Below, one piece after another: positions 25,281-36,372 of a stretch of DNA of 64,000 nucleotides. Numbering within the stretch: position 1 is the stretch's first letter; every line of letters begins with the position of its first letter. The notes under the pieces are model-generated. The model was not told the origin of the DNA and searched no databases. It saw only the letters and a list, made by a program, of their open reading frames with translations. Source of the stretch: Xiphydria camelus (taxonomy: Eukaryota; Arthropoda; Insecta; Hymenoptera; Xiphydriidae); assembly GCA_963678675.1 (NCBI GenBank), contig OY783197.1, positions 23,479,934 through 23,543,933 on the forward strand, read 5' to 3'. Both the position numbers and the translations under genes were made by a program.

Positions 25281-27587
25281 AGAACACGAAATAATCACAG
25301 ATTCGGTACCACGTCTTTGCCTTAATCCGCCCCTCTCCTCCATTCCCTCCACAGGGCGGAACGACGCGGCTGTTTGCATATCCGGTTTACGTTTCCATAC
25401 AGTCCCATCAATATGAATAAACGCCGGTACGTGAGGTAGTCCCGGCAGCAGCATTAATATGTATTGGCAATAAATCGATATCGATAATTAAAATCTGCGC
25501 AGCCAGGTAGGTAGGCGCTCCCGGTGGTGCGTCGCTACACGTACGCCCGCGTTTATATAAAAGTTCAATTCGTTATGTGTAACTGCTCCGCGAGACGACT
25601 ATAAATATTGCGTTACCCTTTTTAACCGGGATCGTAAATCCGCGTGATTTATGCGCGCGTCGGATGTCGGGGGTGGGTCGAGCTGGCAGGGCGGTGACTG
25701 CACCAGGATTTCCGGGAGTCTGGCGGGGCGCGCAGAGGAAGGGCCGAGGGAGGACCTTTTCCAATTACTTAGATACAACGCGAGTTTCTCGGATTTTGTC
25801 CGGGCTCGCGCGCGCGCCCCCTATATCGCCCGTCACGCGGCGCGCCTCGCATCCCCCGCCGAAAACTCCTTGCCGTTCCTCTCGCTCTCGCGAGCGAAGT
25901 GAATTTTTCTCGAATCGCTCGTCGACGTGGGATGGAGAGGACTCGCTTTCCGTCTACCCTTCGCGCAATTCTCGAAGAGGGACGACAATGGAGCACTATC
26001 CTCCATTGCTAGCCGAAGTCGTATACCGGGCTATAAGTGTACCCCGCTATACCTAATCGATTTACAGCGCCGGGTCCGCGCAGCAGCCTTTCCGAACAAA
26101 TTGTCGGAAGGACGGGGAAACGGCGCGCTGCACCGTACTATATCGAGCGGGCGAACGTGCTTCGTATAAATCGTCGAGACCTGCCGCTTTACAAATCGTC
26201 CGGGACACGTTACCCCGCCCCCTTCGGCGGAAGATTAAATGACTCGCGTCAGATTTCCAAAGGGTATAGTGCGAGCGAGAGGGAACGACGCGGGGGGCTG
26301 CGAGCGAGAGGGCGAGGGTGTGTTAACGTGGCTCGCGCGATCCGTTCGGGCAGGGGGGAGAGGGTGGTTCGACGAGGGGACGTGGAAGAAGGAGGTCAGT
26401 CGAAACGAAACGGTCGACGGCGCGGCGAGGGAAAGAGCCGCCCCGAGGAAAGGAGGAAAAGGAGGCGGATGTGGACCGAACTCGGTAACAGGACACAAAT
26501 GACAAATCGCGTCACGCGGCGAGACGTTGACGAAGTGTCCCGACAACCGCCGACAAATGCCGCAAAAATACAACAAGCCAAGCCCGCGTGCCTGCCCTCC
26601 TAATGACGCCATTTATTTCCTTTTATGAGGCGAGTGACGTTACAAAGGGCCGACCATTCGTCCCCGAGTCTCCCGCACACATTCACGCGTGCTAAAAGTG
26701 TCCCCTTTACAAAGCCTCCACCTTTCCACTTCGTCCGCGGTTTCCCCCGCGACCCCTCGTCCACACTGCGTGGTTCGGCGACACGTACCTACATATATAT
26801 ATAGATACTGCAAAAAAACACCTTCGGTGTGAAAAGACCTCCGCCAAATACTGCTGCGTTCGCCACTTATTACTCTTTACAACAACAGAAAAGTTAAGGG
26901 GCGTCGTTTAGCGTTATTGCATGTTGGCAAAATTGACACAAATCAGTAGTCCCGAAATATCTCTTTCCCTGCTTATTTTTATACGACGAAATCAATTTTA
27001 ATCGATCGTATCAAACTATTACCAGGTTGCGAAACTTTGATTTCAAAGATACGAGTTAACTTTTTTTTTTTGTAAATAGTAATAAATGATAAACGCAATA
27101 ATATTTAGCTGAAGTTTTTTGTAGTATCTTATCGTTAGGATAAGCCATACAGCGTCGCCTAAAAGAAAGTAAACAAGGCGAAAGTGGTGGTCTCATTGAC
27201 TGAAGTATTGTTTGAATTTACAAAGCCATTGATATCCATTTGAAGATAACGAGAAGCATCTCCTCTTCCTCCGACTATTACTAGTACTTAGTTCATTCTC
27301 CGATAATTTATGTCTAGATCACACTATTCTGTATCGTCGCGTTACATGTATGAAGTAAAATTAGAATTCGTCGAAATAAGTATCCCGACGTCGGGGAACT
27401 TTTCCTATACACAAATGGAAGAGCGATAAAAATTCTATCGAACGGGTGATTTGTTTCTTTAACTCTTATCTCGGCGATATCGCTTGATCATTATTACCGG
27501 ACGTCATTAAATAACACGCCGTGATTCATTCTCAGGCGGATGACAAGGTTGTTCAGTTAACGAATTTGCACCATAACTGCTTCGCTT
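25281..27587. other. Intergenic, CpG-rich 25640-26780
   Basis: No gene is recognised. A GC-rich block with overlapping frames on both strands (25651-26612) lacks domains. AT-rich DNA (26800-27587) follows the 3' end of the carboxypeptidase gene. I saw no clear AATAAA signal in the short 3' flank on the minus strand. Confidence 0.45.
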
Positions 27588-29466
27588 CTACAATCCACGT
27601 TTTTGCGCCTCTTTAAAGAGTGCTACAAGAGAATCTATGGTCTCTTTAGCCGTAGGAATGATCTGTTCCGCTGGAAGGAGAAATCCGTGTAATCCCTCGT
27701 CGCGCAATTCGTAGGTGTAAACGAGAGGGGTGCCGTGAGTAGCTTTCACCCAGTCCGTGGAGCTTCCGGTCGCAACGTCTGTTAAATAATATTTGCGTTG
27801 GACAAACGAATTTCTCTAGGAATCAGAATTCGAAGTCGTTACTTACAGATTGTTTCGGCGACATTTCCGACGGTGTATTTAGTACCGTATCTCCTTTCCA
27901 GAGCCTCGGCTGCCTTGAGGCCAATCGGGTACTGGAAGAAAGCGAGACGCAAGTCGATCATTGACTATACATTGCGGGAATTAATCAAGATTCGTAGAGC
28001 ATTTAGTCGTTTCACCGTGGTGTTGTAATTATCGAGATGTTCCTTGGTATCGCCGTAGGGTATCAGGAGGAGTTGGGAGTAACTGTGGAACGAGATGTAA
28101 GCGTAGAATTGGTCGGCCACGGATGTGATATACTCGGACAACGACTTCGTTTCAATTTCGGAGAACACCGAAGGGCCGGCGTAGGTTCCGGTGCAAGGCA
28201 GGATGCTGGCTCCACCTCCTTGGGAAATTAAAAGACGCGTTTTACGGGTAAAAGGATTTGTAGAGAAAAGATTTGAAAAACTAATTGTACGTTCGGATCT
28301 CTCACCCATCCATTTGTATCCCCAGTTTCTGTTAGCATCGGCACCGTAGCAAGAGCGTAGACTCGTGTAAGGGGTACGCGTTCTGCGCCACAATCGACTC
28401 TGAAACGCGATTATCGTTCGATTTCCGAATCGAAAGTTCACGTGGGAAACTTCCGTAAATTCGCTTCATCGGCTATCGCCGGCTAGAAAATTTGAACCTC
28501 TCGCTTTATACCTCTTCGTGACTGTAAGCGTAACCATCCGGATTGATCGAGGGGAAGATGAACCAGTTGTGTCGATCCGCCATCTCCCTGATATCGGGAT
28601 CCTCGCTGGTCAATAACTCGTTGATGATGTAAGTCGCGGTCGCTGGCGCGATCCACTCTCGAGCGTGAGTGCCACCCTCGATGAAAACGCCGGGATTCTT
28701 TTTCCCAAAGGTCAGCTTGACGCCCTTGATTTGTCGATCCTCGTACGAGCTACCGCCTACGATGATCTTGACTTTGTCCGGATAAGTCTTCGTCAACGAG
28801 TCCAGCCAGTCGTAGATCTGATCCAGAGTGTTGTAGCTGGTCCAGTCGAAGGCTTCCGATGCACGGGTTATTGAAATGTCGCTGTCGATCAGCCTCTGGA
28901 CATCTTCGATTTGAGTCGCGTAGCTGAGACCGATCCGCTTCATGTATTGAGAGAATTCGTCCAACTTGTGCGGAGCTACCATGACGCTGACATTTCGTCC
29001 GGTGAAGCTGGGTTCGATCCAGAAGTCGTACTGCGGATGAAGCAAGCGGTCAAGACTTTCCTTTGAATATGCACTCGTTGAAAATACCTATGAGGCTAAA
29101 CTTACTCGTCTGGAAAAAAAAATTTTAACCGCTATTACCTTATTATTTATGAACTTTTGGCCTGCATCAGTATAAGACTTTGTTGTAGATAAAAATATAA
29201 TCTTCAATAAAACGTGCTATAAAAACATGAGCTCAAAAATAATGAGAAAAGAGTGATTCAAAGTTCTCTCCTAGCGAGTAAGTTTAGCCTCATATGATAT
29301 ATGCTAGAATTTGACCTACTCCTTCGGAAGATCGTTGAAGCTTCTGCAAAGCGGCGAGCTGTTCGGTCGACCGGGGGAGGAACCTGAAGACCCTGTAGTT
29401 CTCGTAAGACACCTTTTCGGCAGTGACCAGCGCGAGCACCGCGAAAATTGCCAGGCACTTCAACAT
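27588..29466 (-). CDS. Secreted zinc carboxypeptidase (M14A), six exons
   Basis: A metallocarboxypeptidase that removes C-terminal residues from peptides, probably a secreted gut enzyme. Exons on the minus strand: 29466-29320, 29030-28512, 28399-28306, 28218-28016, 27931-27847, 27778-27588. All introns are GT-AG, 68-289 nt long, phases are consistent, and the product is 412 residues. Residues 1-16 (MLKCLAIFAVLALVTA) form a signal peptide. A pro-region follows, with likely cleavage near Arg105 (SITR/ASEAF). Zinc ligands are His171 and Glu174 (THAREW) and His298 (SFHSYSQ). Substrate-binding residues include Arg173, Arg227, Asn245-Arg246 (ANRNW) and Tyr350. The catalytic base is Glu373 (YTYELRD). 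The position matching bovine CPA Ile255 is Thr (ATGSSTDW), so it is not a B-type acidic pocket. The exon 4 acceptor could shift by 3 nt (AAG/GAG). Length and layout are normal for the family and nothing is missing. It stands alone, with no neighbouring gene recognised. Confidence 0.95.
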
Positions 29467-30738
29467 GTTGTCTCTGTAGAATAATAAACTGTTCGTTTCG
29501 ATATTGCGTTTTTCAATGACTGTCAGAATTGGTCAACTGCAGGACCTACCGTTCAATTCACCGCGACGGACGAAAGAGTCGGACTACTTCGATAAGAATT
29601 GGGATCTATTTATTAAATTTCATGATCCGTGCACACGGCACCAAGAAGAAATCGTTTCGGATTTTACAGATTGCTGGTGATAAGAACCTCGTATCTCTTC
29701 ACATACTAATTATTTGTATGAAGGCTAGAGATTGGTGCGTTTCCGATGAGTTTGTAGATCTAGATGTAATTATAGTATAGTATTGATATATTATCGCGAT
29801 ATGGAACGAGGCTCTCTCGCGATGATTTGTAATAGATAGTGAATGATCAACGCGAGATAACAATATTAATATAGCTTTTCACACACAGACGTTGAATTTT
29901 CCAGGGAAAGCTATTGCTATTAAGACACGTGACTCAGATCCTCCTTAACTCCTTGTGTGATAAGAGTTAATAATTTTTCCGTGAGGCAATCGCATCGTAC
30001 GAGTCTCTCCGGAAATGGGTATACCCTGTTCTGATAATGGCGTGGCCTCGGTTAAACGCGTATAGAAGGAAGGAATAGGCGAGACGTGACTGCCAATTCG
30101 TTTATATCGCGATTATGTCAAAATATGTTTCACGCGGGCGTCGGAACATCGCTTCTCGTGGAGGAAACTCATAAGAAGTTATTTATTCATTCTTTTCTGT
30201 AAATATAGGTATCCGGCTCAGAGCTTCGCGCTACGCAAACGTACATATTTGCCGCGAAACTCTACCGCGTTTCTTGATATATCTACAAGGGGACTCGCGC
30301 GTGAATTTCATGGTTGTACGGCGCGCGAGTGTCGTTCGCGCGAGATAGGTTCTAGGTACTTTGGCGGGACGCGCTTGTAACTCGAGCGCGCGGGCATTAG
30401 CTGTGCGCGGGTTGAATGATGAACGAGCTCGCGTAGGAAGCCGCTTTAAAGATCGTGTCCATTATCGTCGACGGTCCCGGAGGAGTCCGCGAGTTCTTCT
30501 CGCGATGTCGGCTCGAGTGGCTCGATCTCTCGTGAAATTGGGACGATTCGTGCCTACCTGCAATGCGTTATACGGATGTACAGTCTGATTCCCCGGGGCG
30601 GACGGAGTCGGGATATTGTTAAGTAGGGAAGATGTGGGGTAAAAGGGACATTTTTGTGTAAGACAATATCGCGAAAACCTAAAGAACTATTCTAGTTCTA
30701 GTTGACAATGATAAAAAGGTTGCTTATCCGACACTAAC
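29467..30738. other. Upstream and intergenic DNA of the carboxypeptidase gene
   Basis: Contains the 5' flank with GATAAG sites. 30240-30600 is CpG-rich with an open frame lacking a domain. No other gene is recognised. Confidence 0.45.
29591..29964 (+). promoter_or_regulatory. Three GATAAG sites upstream of the carboxypeptidase
   Basis: GATAAG occurs at 29591-29596, 29679-29684 and 29959-29964, all in the same orientation, within 500 bp upstream of the start codon. A further GATAAC is near 29865. GATA-family factors control many insect midgut genes, so these are plausible control sites for a digestive enzyme. The link is inferred from motif presence only. Confidence 0.35.
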
Positions 30739-30847
30739 AATACGTGGTAATCAAAAATTTTAGGCTTTCGCGGCCATTGTCAATATAGTTATGAGTATTA
30801 CTACACTTGGCTTCCGGGTGGTAACCGCGTACAAAATACGTGGTAAT
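30739..30847. repeat. GGCTTCCGGGT family copy 2 with 13-bp direct repeats
   Basis: The 83-bp core (30752-30834) contains ttttaggctttcgcggcc, agttatgagtattactac and cttggcttccgggtggtaac, matching the left half of 4661-4800. It is flanked by identical 13-bp direct repeats, aatacgtggtaat, at 30739-30751 and 30835-30847. This looks like a target-site duplication longer than most DNA transposons produce. Confidence 0.7.
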
Positions 30848-33221
30848 GATAAGCTTCTCACTATATTTACTTGTCTTATTTTTAATTTCTTTAAGAAAGT
30901 GCATTCTGTCCCTTCCATAAATCGGTTGTATTGAAAGGGACAGTCTAATAAAACGTACATTTTTCATAATATACTTCTGAACATAACTGAACATAACTGA
31001 ACATTGTACTCATAAAAATTTGTTCACACAATGAAAGATTAATTTTGTTAAATTCCTTGAGTCAATCTGAGCTAGACTCTTTCTTTGCTTTCCATGAAGC
31101 AGTTAAGACTTGTTTAAGTTTCACAACATATTGATACACTACTTTTCCGACTAGCTTAATATTCACTCATTAACACATTATTTCTGGAGTCTTTAAATAA
31201 TTCGAAAGGAAACATTTTTCTTCAATTTTTGCTGTTTCCCTTTTATAAATATGACAACAAAATTCGAAACCTCTAATCTCTAAAGTTAAAAGGTGAAACA
31301 AAAGGTACCTAATGTGTCACGTTGTCATTTTTTAATAAGTATCTGTCCAAATGCAGTAATCGAAATATCAACCAATAGCAACAGTACTTCAGAAAACGTT
31401 TTGGAAAAGCATTAAAAATGTTACTTTACAGCATGAGAAATTTCAATCGCGTATCAACGCCAGTTCCAAAGTCACAGCAATCTGAAATTAGGCGTGGTTG
31501 AGCATGTATTATTGTTACCACGTAATGCTTTCGTTGTGAAGAGATCCTTCGACTTTCAGATAATCGCTAGGTCCCTTTCAAGACGTGTCCCTCTCACCCC
31601 ACCTTTCCCCTACCTATACAGTCTCGCGTATAAAAGAGGTACGAGTTTTCGCGGCAATAGGGAGGTTAATACCCGCCCGACAGCGAAGGATAAGAAGCGC
31701 GCGGGAGAAAGTCAAAAAAGGGGTTGCGTCGGCCCGACGCGTTTCCCGCGGGCGCGCCGCGCGAGAGACGTACGGCCTCGCCGCGTAACTAAGATATACG
31801 AGCACTTTTCCCGAAAAAGTGTTAAGGAATTATGCTTCGGAGAGTAAATGAGATGTGTCTGCGCCGGGACATAGATCACCCGGCCGCCATCCATTCCCGC
31901 CACCGCGGAAATAAATACGATCTGCTCTCTCCTCGCGCGAAAGAGGCGCGACGCGTCGCGGGGCGCGGGTTAGACGCGCGGAGCGAGAAAGAGATAGCGA
32001 AATCGTCTCCTGGCGGCCCGCATCCCGCAGCACATCTTTCTCCCCGACACCCGGGGGATCCGCGGGCCATTTCTCCGCTCCGCTGTACGTGTTTCCGCGT
32101 GTAGGTGAGGATGTCGCCGGTGTGTGCGCGCGCGCGCGCTCTCTACACCCACACGCCCGCGCGGTAATACGTCACTAGCGCCGCGAGATTCCTGCAGCCG
32201 CGGCAAATAAATTGATCCATTACTCAACCGCGCGCGAGTCATCTTCCCTCCCTCCTTCATTCGCGCACTCTTGCCGGCGGCGTCTGGGTCGCCGCGTCGA
32301 CGTCGACCTCTCCCGCGACACCGGTACACGTAAGAAAGTCGAGAGGATCTCGAGGATCGTCGAGGTTTAGCGGACCTTTTTATCCGGAGTCGAATTCCTT
32401 CTTGCGCCGAGCGGTTCGCCTCGATATCACAGTCGCGATTGCATCGGGGTGGAATCGATGTACATACGTGTATCGACGTCTCATCTCGCTCGATTGCACC
32501 GAAGGGCGGATATACACGTATACGAGACGAGTCGGGGTGAGAGGGTATATATATAGTCGAACGCGAGAAGTTCGGATGTGTATCCCGAGGGATTCGTGCA
32601 GTGGGCCGCGAAGGAGGAGCGACGTTAGTGAGCTGTCACCTGTCGCGAAGCAGGGATCGCTGACGTGGCCCGAAATCCATCATGCCTCGCGGAGCAATTA
32701 ATAACCGCGGGTCATCGTTGCACTCTCGCACGCTCGTATCCCGCCAGCTCGTACGTCTGCCGACCCACCTACCTATCTACCTACCTACCGACGCATCGCG
32801 CAGCATCATCAATCTTCTCATTATAAATGCGAGCCACTGCTTTGCCGGTCGCGTCAGCCCAGCGGGATAAATGACTCCGCACATTACGTTTGTAATTTCA
32901 TTTTATATTTAAAATGATCCTCCGCGCGCTCCGCCTCTGCCGCCGGAGACAAATTGCCCATTTGCATAATGCTGTTATTTGTTAACGACCGCGCGATGCG
33001 CGCGGCCCGTACCTATATCTATAGCGCCGCCTTCACGGGGACGTACATTCGGCCGCAACAAAGTCGACTGCGTGGCGTGAAGCCTTTGGCGTTCCGTCGA
33101 TATATCGTACAACGTGTAGATATTTCTTTTCAGCTTTCTTCCGCGAGAGAATTAATTGAAATGGTCGTGTCGATCATGTTCTCGCGGAGGAGCGAGTAAA
33201 TCATCGGTTCCCGAGAGTATA
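30848..33221. other. Intergenic, CpG-rich 31570-32880
   Basis: AT-rich DNA to 31560, then a GC-rich block. ggtatatatatag near 32549 resembles a TATA box, and (GC)n runs occur at about 32128. A cctacctatc repeat lies at about 32766-32787. Open frames on both strands overlap and lack domains. Confidence 0.4.
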
Positions 33222-33710
33222 CACGAAAAATAACAGCAATTTTTACCACTTCGTCTGGTAACGCTGAAACTCGAGCTCATTTTCAGGAGTTTGTATGAAA
33301 GAGACACTTCTGTTTACAGAAGACTCTCTCAAATGGCGCACCTCTCAAATAGCCCCTTCTCCTACTTTCCTGCCCTCTCACCCGGTTCTTCATTGGTGAA
33401 GAAAATTGAGGTTGAGGCGGCCCGCCGCAAATTAACACTTTTATCCCTCTTATCCCCAAGATACGTACATATACCTAGTATGTGATAACATGTTACCGAT
33501 AATAAAACAGTGCACTATCAGTATGTAAATCTCTCCTCTCTGAACGCGACATCTCAAATAGCTCACCCTTCGGTCGAGTGCGCCATTTAGGAATTTTCTG
33601 TACTGTCTTAAATAGTACACAAAACAGTCTCCTCTGTACAAATTCTTGAAAATGGACTCGACTCTCAACGCTGGATGAAGCGTATACAAATTGCTGGTTT
33701 CTTTTCCGTT
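33222..33710. mobile_element. 489-bp MITE with long arms, family of 45062-45255
   Basis: The left arm CACGAAAAATAACAGCAATT continues to about 33310. It pairs with the reverse complement of the right arm (aacggaaaagaaaccagcaa...). Shared blocks are cgctgaaactcgagctcatt and ttttcaggagtttgta. TA flanks both ends (33220-33221 and 33711-33712). The interior carries a second inverted pair (caaatggcgcacctctcaaa near 33332; its partner near 33554-33590). The arms match the shorter element 45062-45255. Confidence 0.8.
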
Positions 33711-34691
33711 TAAGGGAAAGTGTATAACGCGGTGACTCATTCATTGAATCGATCCTTCGTTACTACAATATACGGTATCAACCGAGGACCGACCATAACG
33801 GCTCGCTATAAACCCTGCGTTCCTCTACGCGCTCCCGCAACATTGTTTAGTAGCGTCGACCACGACGCAAAGCAGACGCGACCCGAAAGAAACGCACGTT
33901 CGAACGAATCACCGCGCGAAATCCATCTCTTCATAGCGTCCACCACTGCGGAAGGCGGAACGTCGACCCGGCGACGGTTCCCAGCAACCGCGACGCTCCA
34001 AGTCGAAAGGCAAACGTGGCATGAAATGCCCCGCGACGTGGGACTGCGCGCAGCCGTCGCGCGCGGGGCGATAGGCAGTGGGGTGCGGGAGAAAATCAAT
34101 TGAGTCGTGTTTACTCACAATTTTATGCCTCTCCATTAAACGCAGGTAAATAATGGAGTTTGAAATGTCCCCGTCACAGTCCGTGACACGATTCAGCGGG
34201 CTCGCCCGCCTCGCAGAGGTGCGTCGCGCGGGAATTGTGCAGGAATTTCGAGACCCGCGCGCGGAGAACGAAGCCGGGTCTAGCCCGTGACGAGGCGTTT
34301 CGCGCGAGCGTACCGATCGTGATTCGTCCTGCGTGCTTTTTTCGTTGGAGCCACCGTCGAAAGAAACGGTACACCGTCACGGGGTGATTTAATCGAAGCG
34401 GAGAATTTAATTAAAATTATAATGCGAATCGGTCGTCGCGCCGAGCGCACGCGGAGTGAGAGAGGGGGGGTGGGGGGGAGTCGGGCGTTACACATTGGTC
34501 CCGGCGGAGAACTCCGATGTCGATCGACGGGAGACCACCGTCGTCGTCGACGTTGACGCGCGTGTGTGCAATAATTTAACCGCACTCCAACTCGACTTCG
34601 ATGGGCGCGGCGTGATCGAAGGAAGGGGTGATGCGGGGAACGAGATTGGGTATAGATTTTTCATCGCTCGAACTTTAGGTAGATCGAAATT
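33711..34691. other. Intergenic, CpG-rich, nothing recognised
   Basis: A GC-rich block with overlapping frames on both strands (33720-34745). A short G run occurs at about 34465-34480. No recognisable protein. Confidence 0.45.
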
Positions 34692-35421
34692 ATTCATGTA
34701 GGAATTGACGGTTGGGACAACATTGGGCCAGTACTGACAAACCAAGCGACACTGAATAATAGTTCGACGGGGTTAGTCAGTAAATATTAGCCCAATTTTA
34801 AGTACCAATTGTTTTGCCAGCGTCGACCCGATTGCTGTGGCAAAAAACTGCTGATGCTTGGCAGTAAAATATCGGTACAATATATTGGCTTAGTTGTTTT
34901 GCCAGTACTGGCCTGATTGTTTTGCCGACATTCAGCAGTAAATCGGTCTGAGATTGGTCCAGTTATTCCACCAGTACCTGGCCCATATATTACTCCAATA
35001 TTAGCAAAATAAGTGGGCCGATATTGGGTCTCAATATTTTGTCAACTGCAAAATTCGAATATTGGTTAGTACAATTGAGCGAGTACACGGAAGAAACTAA
35101 TTTTGGCTTAGCAAGAACACCGAAAATCAATTATTATAGAAACATTTTTTGTTACGGTAACAGAAACAGTTTGCTGTTGGGATGAAAATATTTGACAGGT
35201 TTCCTTGATTACAATGAAAATCATTCTTTTTCATTCTTTTTTTTTCGCTGCCATAACAAGTTGATTTGTTATAATAAAAAATCGAACTGTTGTCACTATT
35301 TTAACTCAAATATTTGTTACGGTAGCTTAAATAATGTTGCACTAATAAATTCTTTTTTTCCGTGTATCACGATCCGGCCGTGTTGTTGGCGAGGTTACAG
35401 CAATTCATTCATGGATAAAAT
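34692..35421. mobile_element. Relative of the 24507-25280 outer element (tentative bounds)
   Basis: It begins attcatgtaggaattgacgg and then gttgggacaacattgggcc, close to the end of the 24507-25280 element. The interior is made of degenerate motifs (ttgttttgccagtactggcc, ccaatattag, ccgatattgggt). A weak opposite end is seen at about 35405-35421 (gcaattcattcatggat). A MITE (35086-35364) interrupts it. The right boundary is uncertain. Confidence 0.45.
35086..35364. mobile_element. CACGGAA-ended MITE with TA duplication
   Basis: The left end CACGGAAGAAACTAATTTTG pairs with the reverse complement of the right end (cacggaaaaaaagaattt). TA is present at 35084-35085 and 35365-35366. An internal gttacggtaac/gttacggtagc pair adds symmetry. 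Non-coding, AT-rich. Confidence 0.7.
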
Positions 35422-36161
35422 GTAGGTATACTAGATAAACGTACGTAAATATCATCAACAAATTACAATTGCGACCGCGGTTACAACCGCTTCTGTTCTT
35501 TATCTTTAGGATTCGTGGACCGTGCGAGCGTAAGTTATACTTTTTTAATTTCTTGTTCACTCTCACGGCATACTGTAGCGGCCGCTCGAGCCGCTCGATA
35601 AGAGCCACCGTACGAGAATTTCGTCGTAGTGTACACGGAAGTGGGTTGATTTATTTCGCCGTGAACGCGCGAATTGCGAGCGAGTCGCGAGAAGTTTAAC
35701 GTCGCAGAGCTGCGACGCAACGAGGAACATCTGTCGATGGCAAGTTCGCCGTGCTGCGATCCCGGAGAGCCTCGTCGTGCGCGTGGTGCGAACTAAAAGC
35801 GGCGCGGGCGTTGCGAGGCGTGGAAGAAATCGAAAGAGAGAAAAAGGTCGAGTGACGCCTCTGACGGAGTGACTGCAACTGCAAACGCGTCGTGAATTTA
35901 TTTACGTGGCAGCGAAACGTTTAAACTCCGTTTCGTCTTCCAAAATCAAAACTCGCGTTATTTCTGAAGTATTTCAGAAGAAGACTCGTTTAATTCGTAA
36001 CGAAACTATCGATAGAGTTTAAATTGAAGCTGGGGTACCAGCTATTCCTTCCTCGATGAAACGCATGCAATCCGAGAAAAAAAGTCCTCATTTATAATGG
36101 AGAACATTTTCCGGAAATCGAGAGAAAGGAAGCCTTACAAACTCGTTATATAAGCGATATA
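35422..36161. other. Intergenic, nothing recognised
   Basis: A CpG-rich block at 35500-35900 with short overlapping frames, then AT-rich DNA. No gene. Confidence 0.45.
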
Positions 36162-36372
36162 TTGAAAAAATAATAATTTGCCGATCTAATGTAAGTAATC
36201 ATCGACATGAAAAGTGCCAGAAACATATTTATTTAAGACAAGTGTATGCTCATTGAATTGAACGAATTTACACTTGATTCGAGTAACATTATACTTGATT
36301 CAACGACAATACGTTTGACTTAAATAAATATGTTCTTGGCACTATTCTTGGATCGGCAAATTATTTTTTCAG
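36162..36372. mobile_element. CTGAAAAAAT-ended MITE
   Basis: The left arm is ttgaaaaaataataatttgc (36162) followed by cgatct, and later aagtgccagaaacatattta and tttaagac. It pairs with the right arm (ttaaataaatatgttcttgg, ...gatcggcaaattattttttcag). TA flanks both ends (36160-36161 and 36373-36374). Confidence 0.75.

Noticed and set aside
26037..26612. Long frames on both strands (up to 188 codons)
   Set aside because: Arg/Gly-rich translations of GC-rich DNA; mutually overlapping; no family resemblance.
28037..28874. Plus-strand frames inside the carboxypeptidase
   Set aside because: Antisense shadows of exons 2 and 4.
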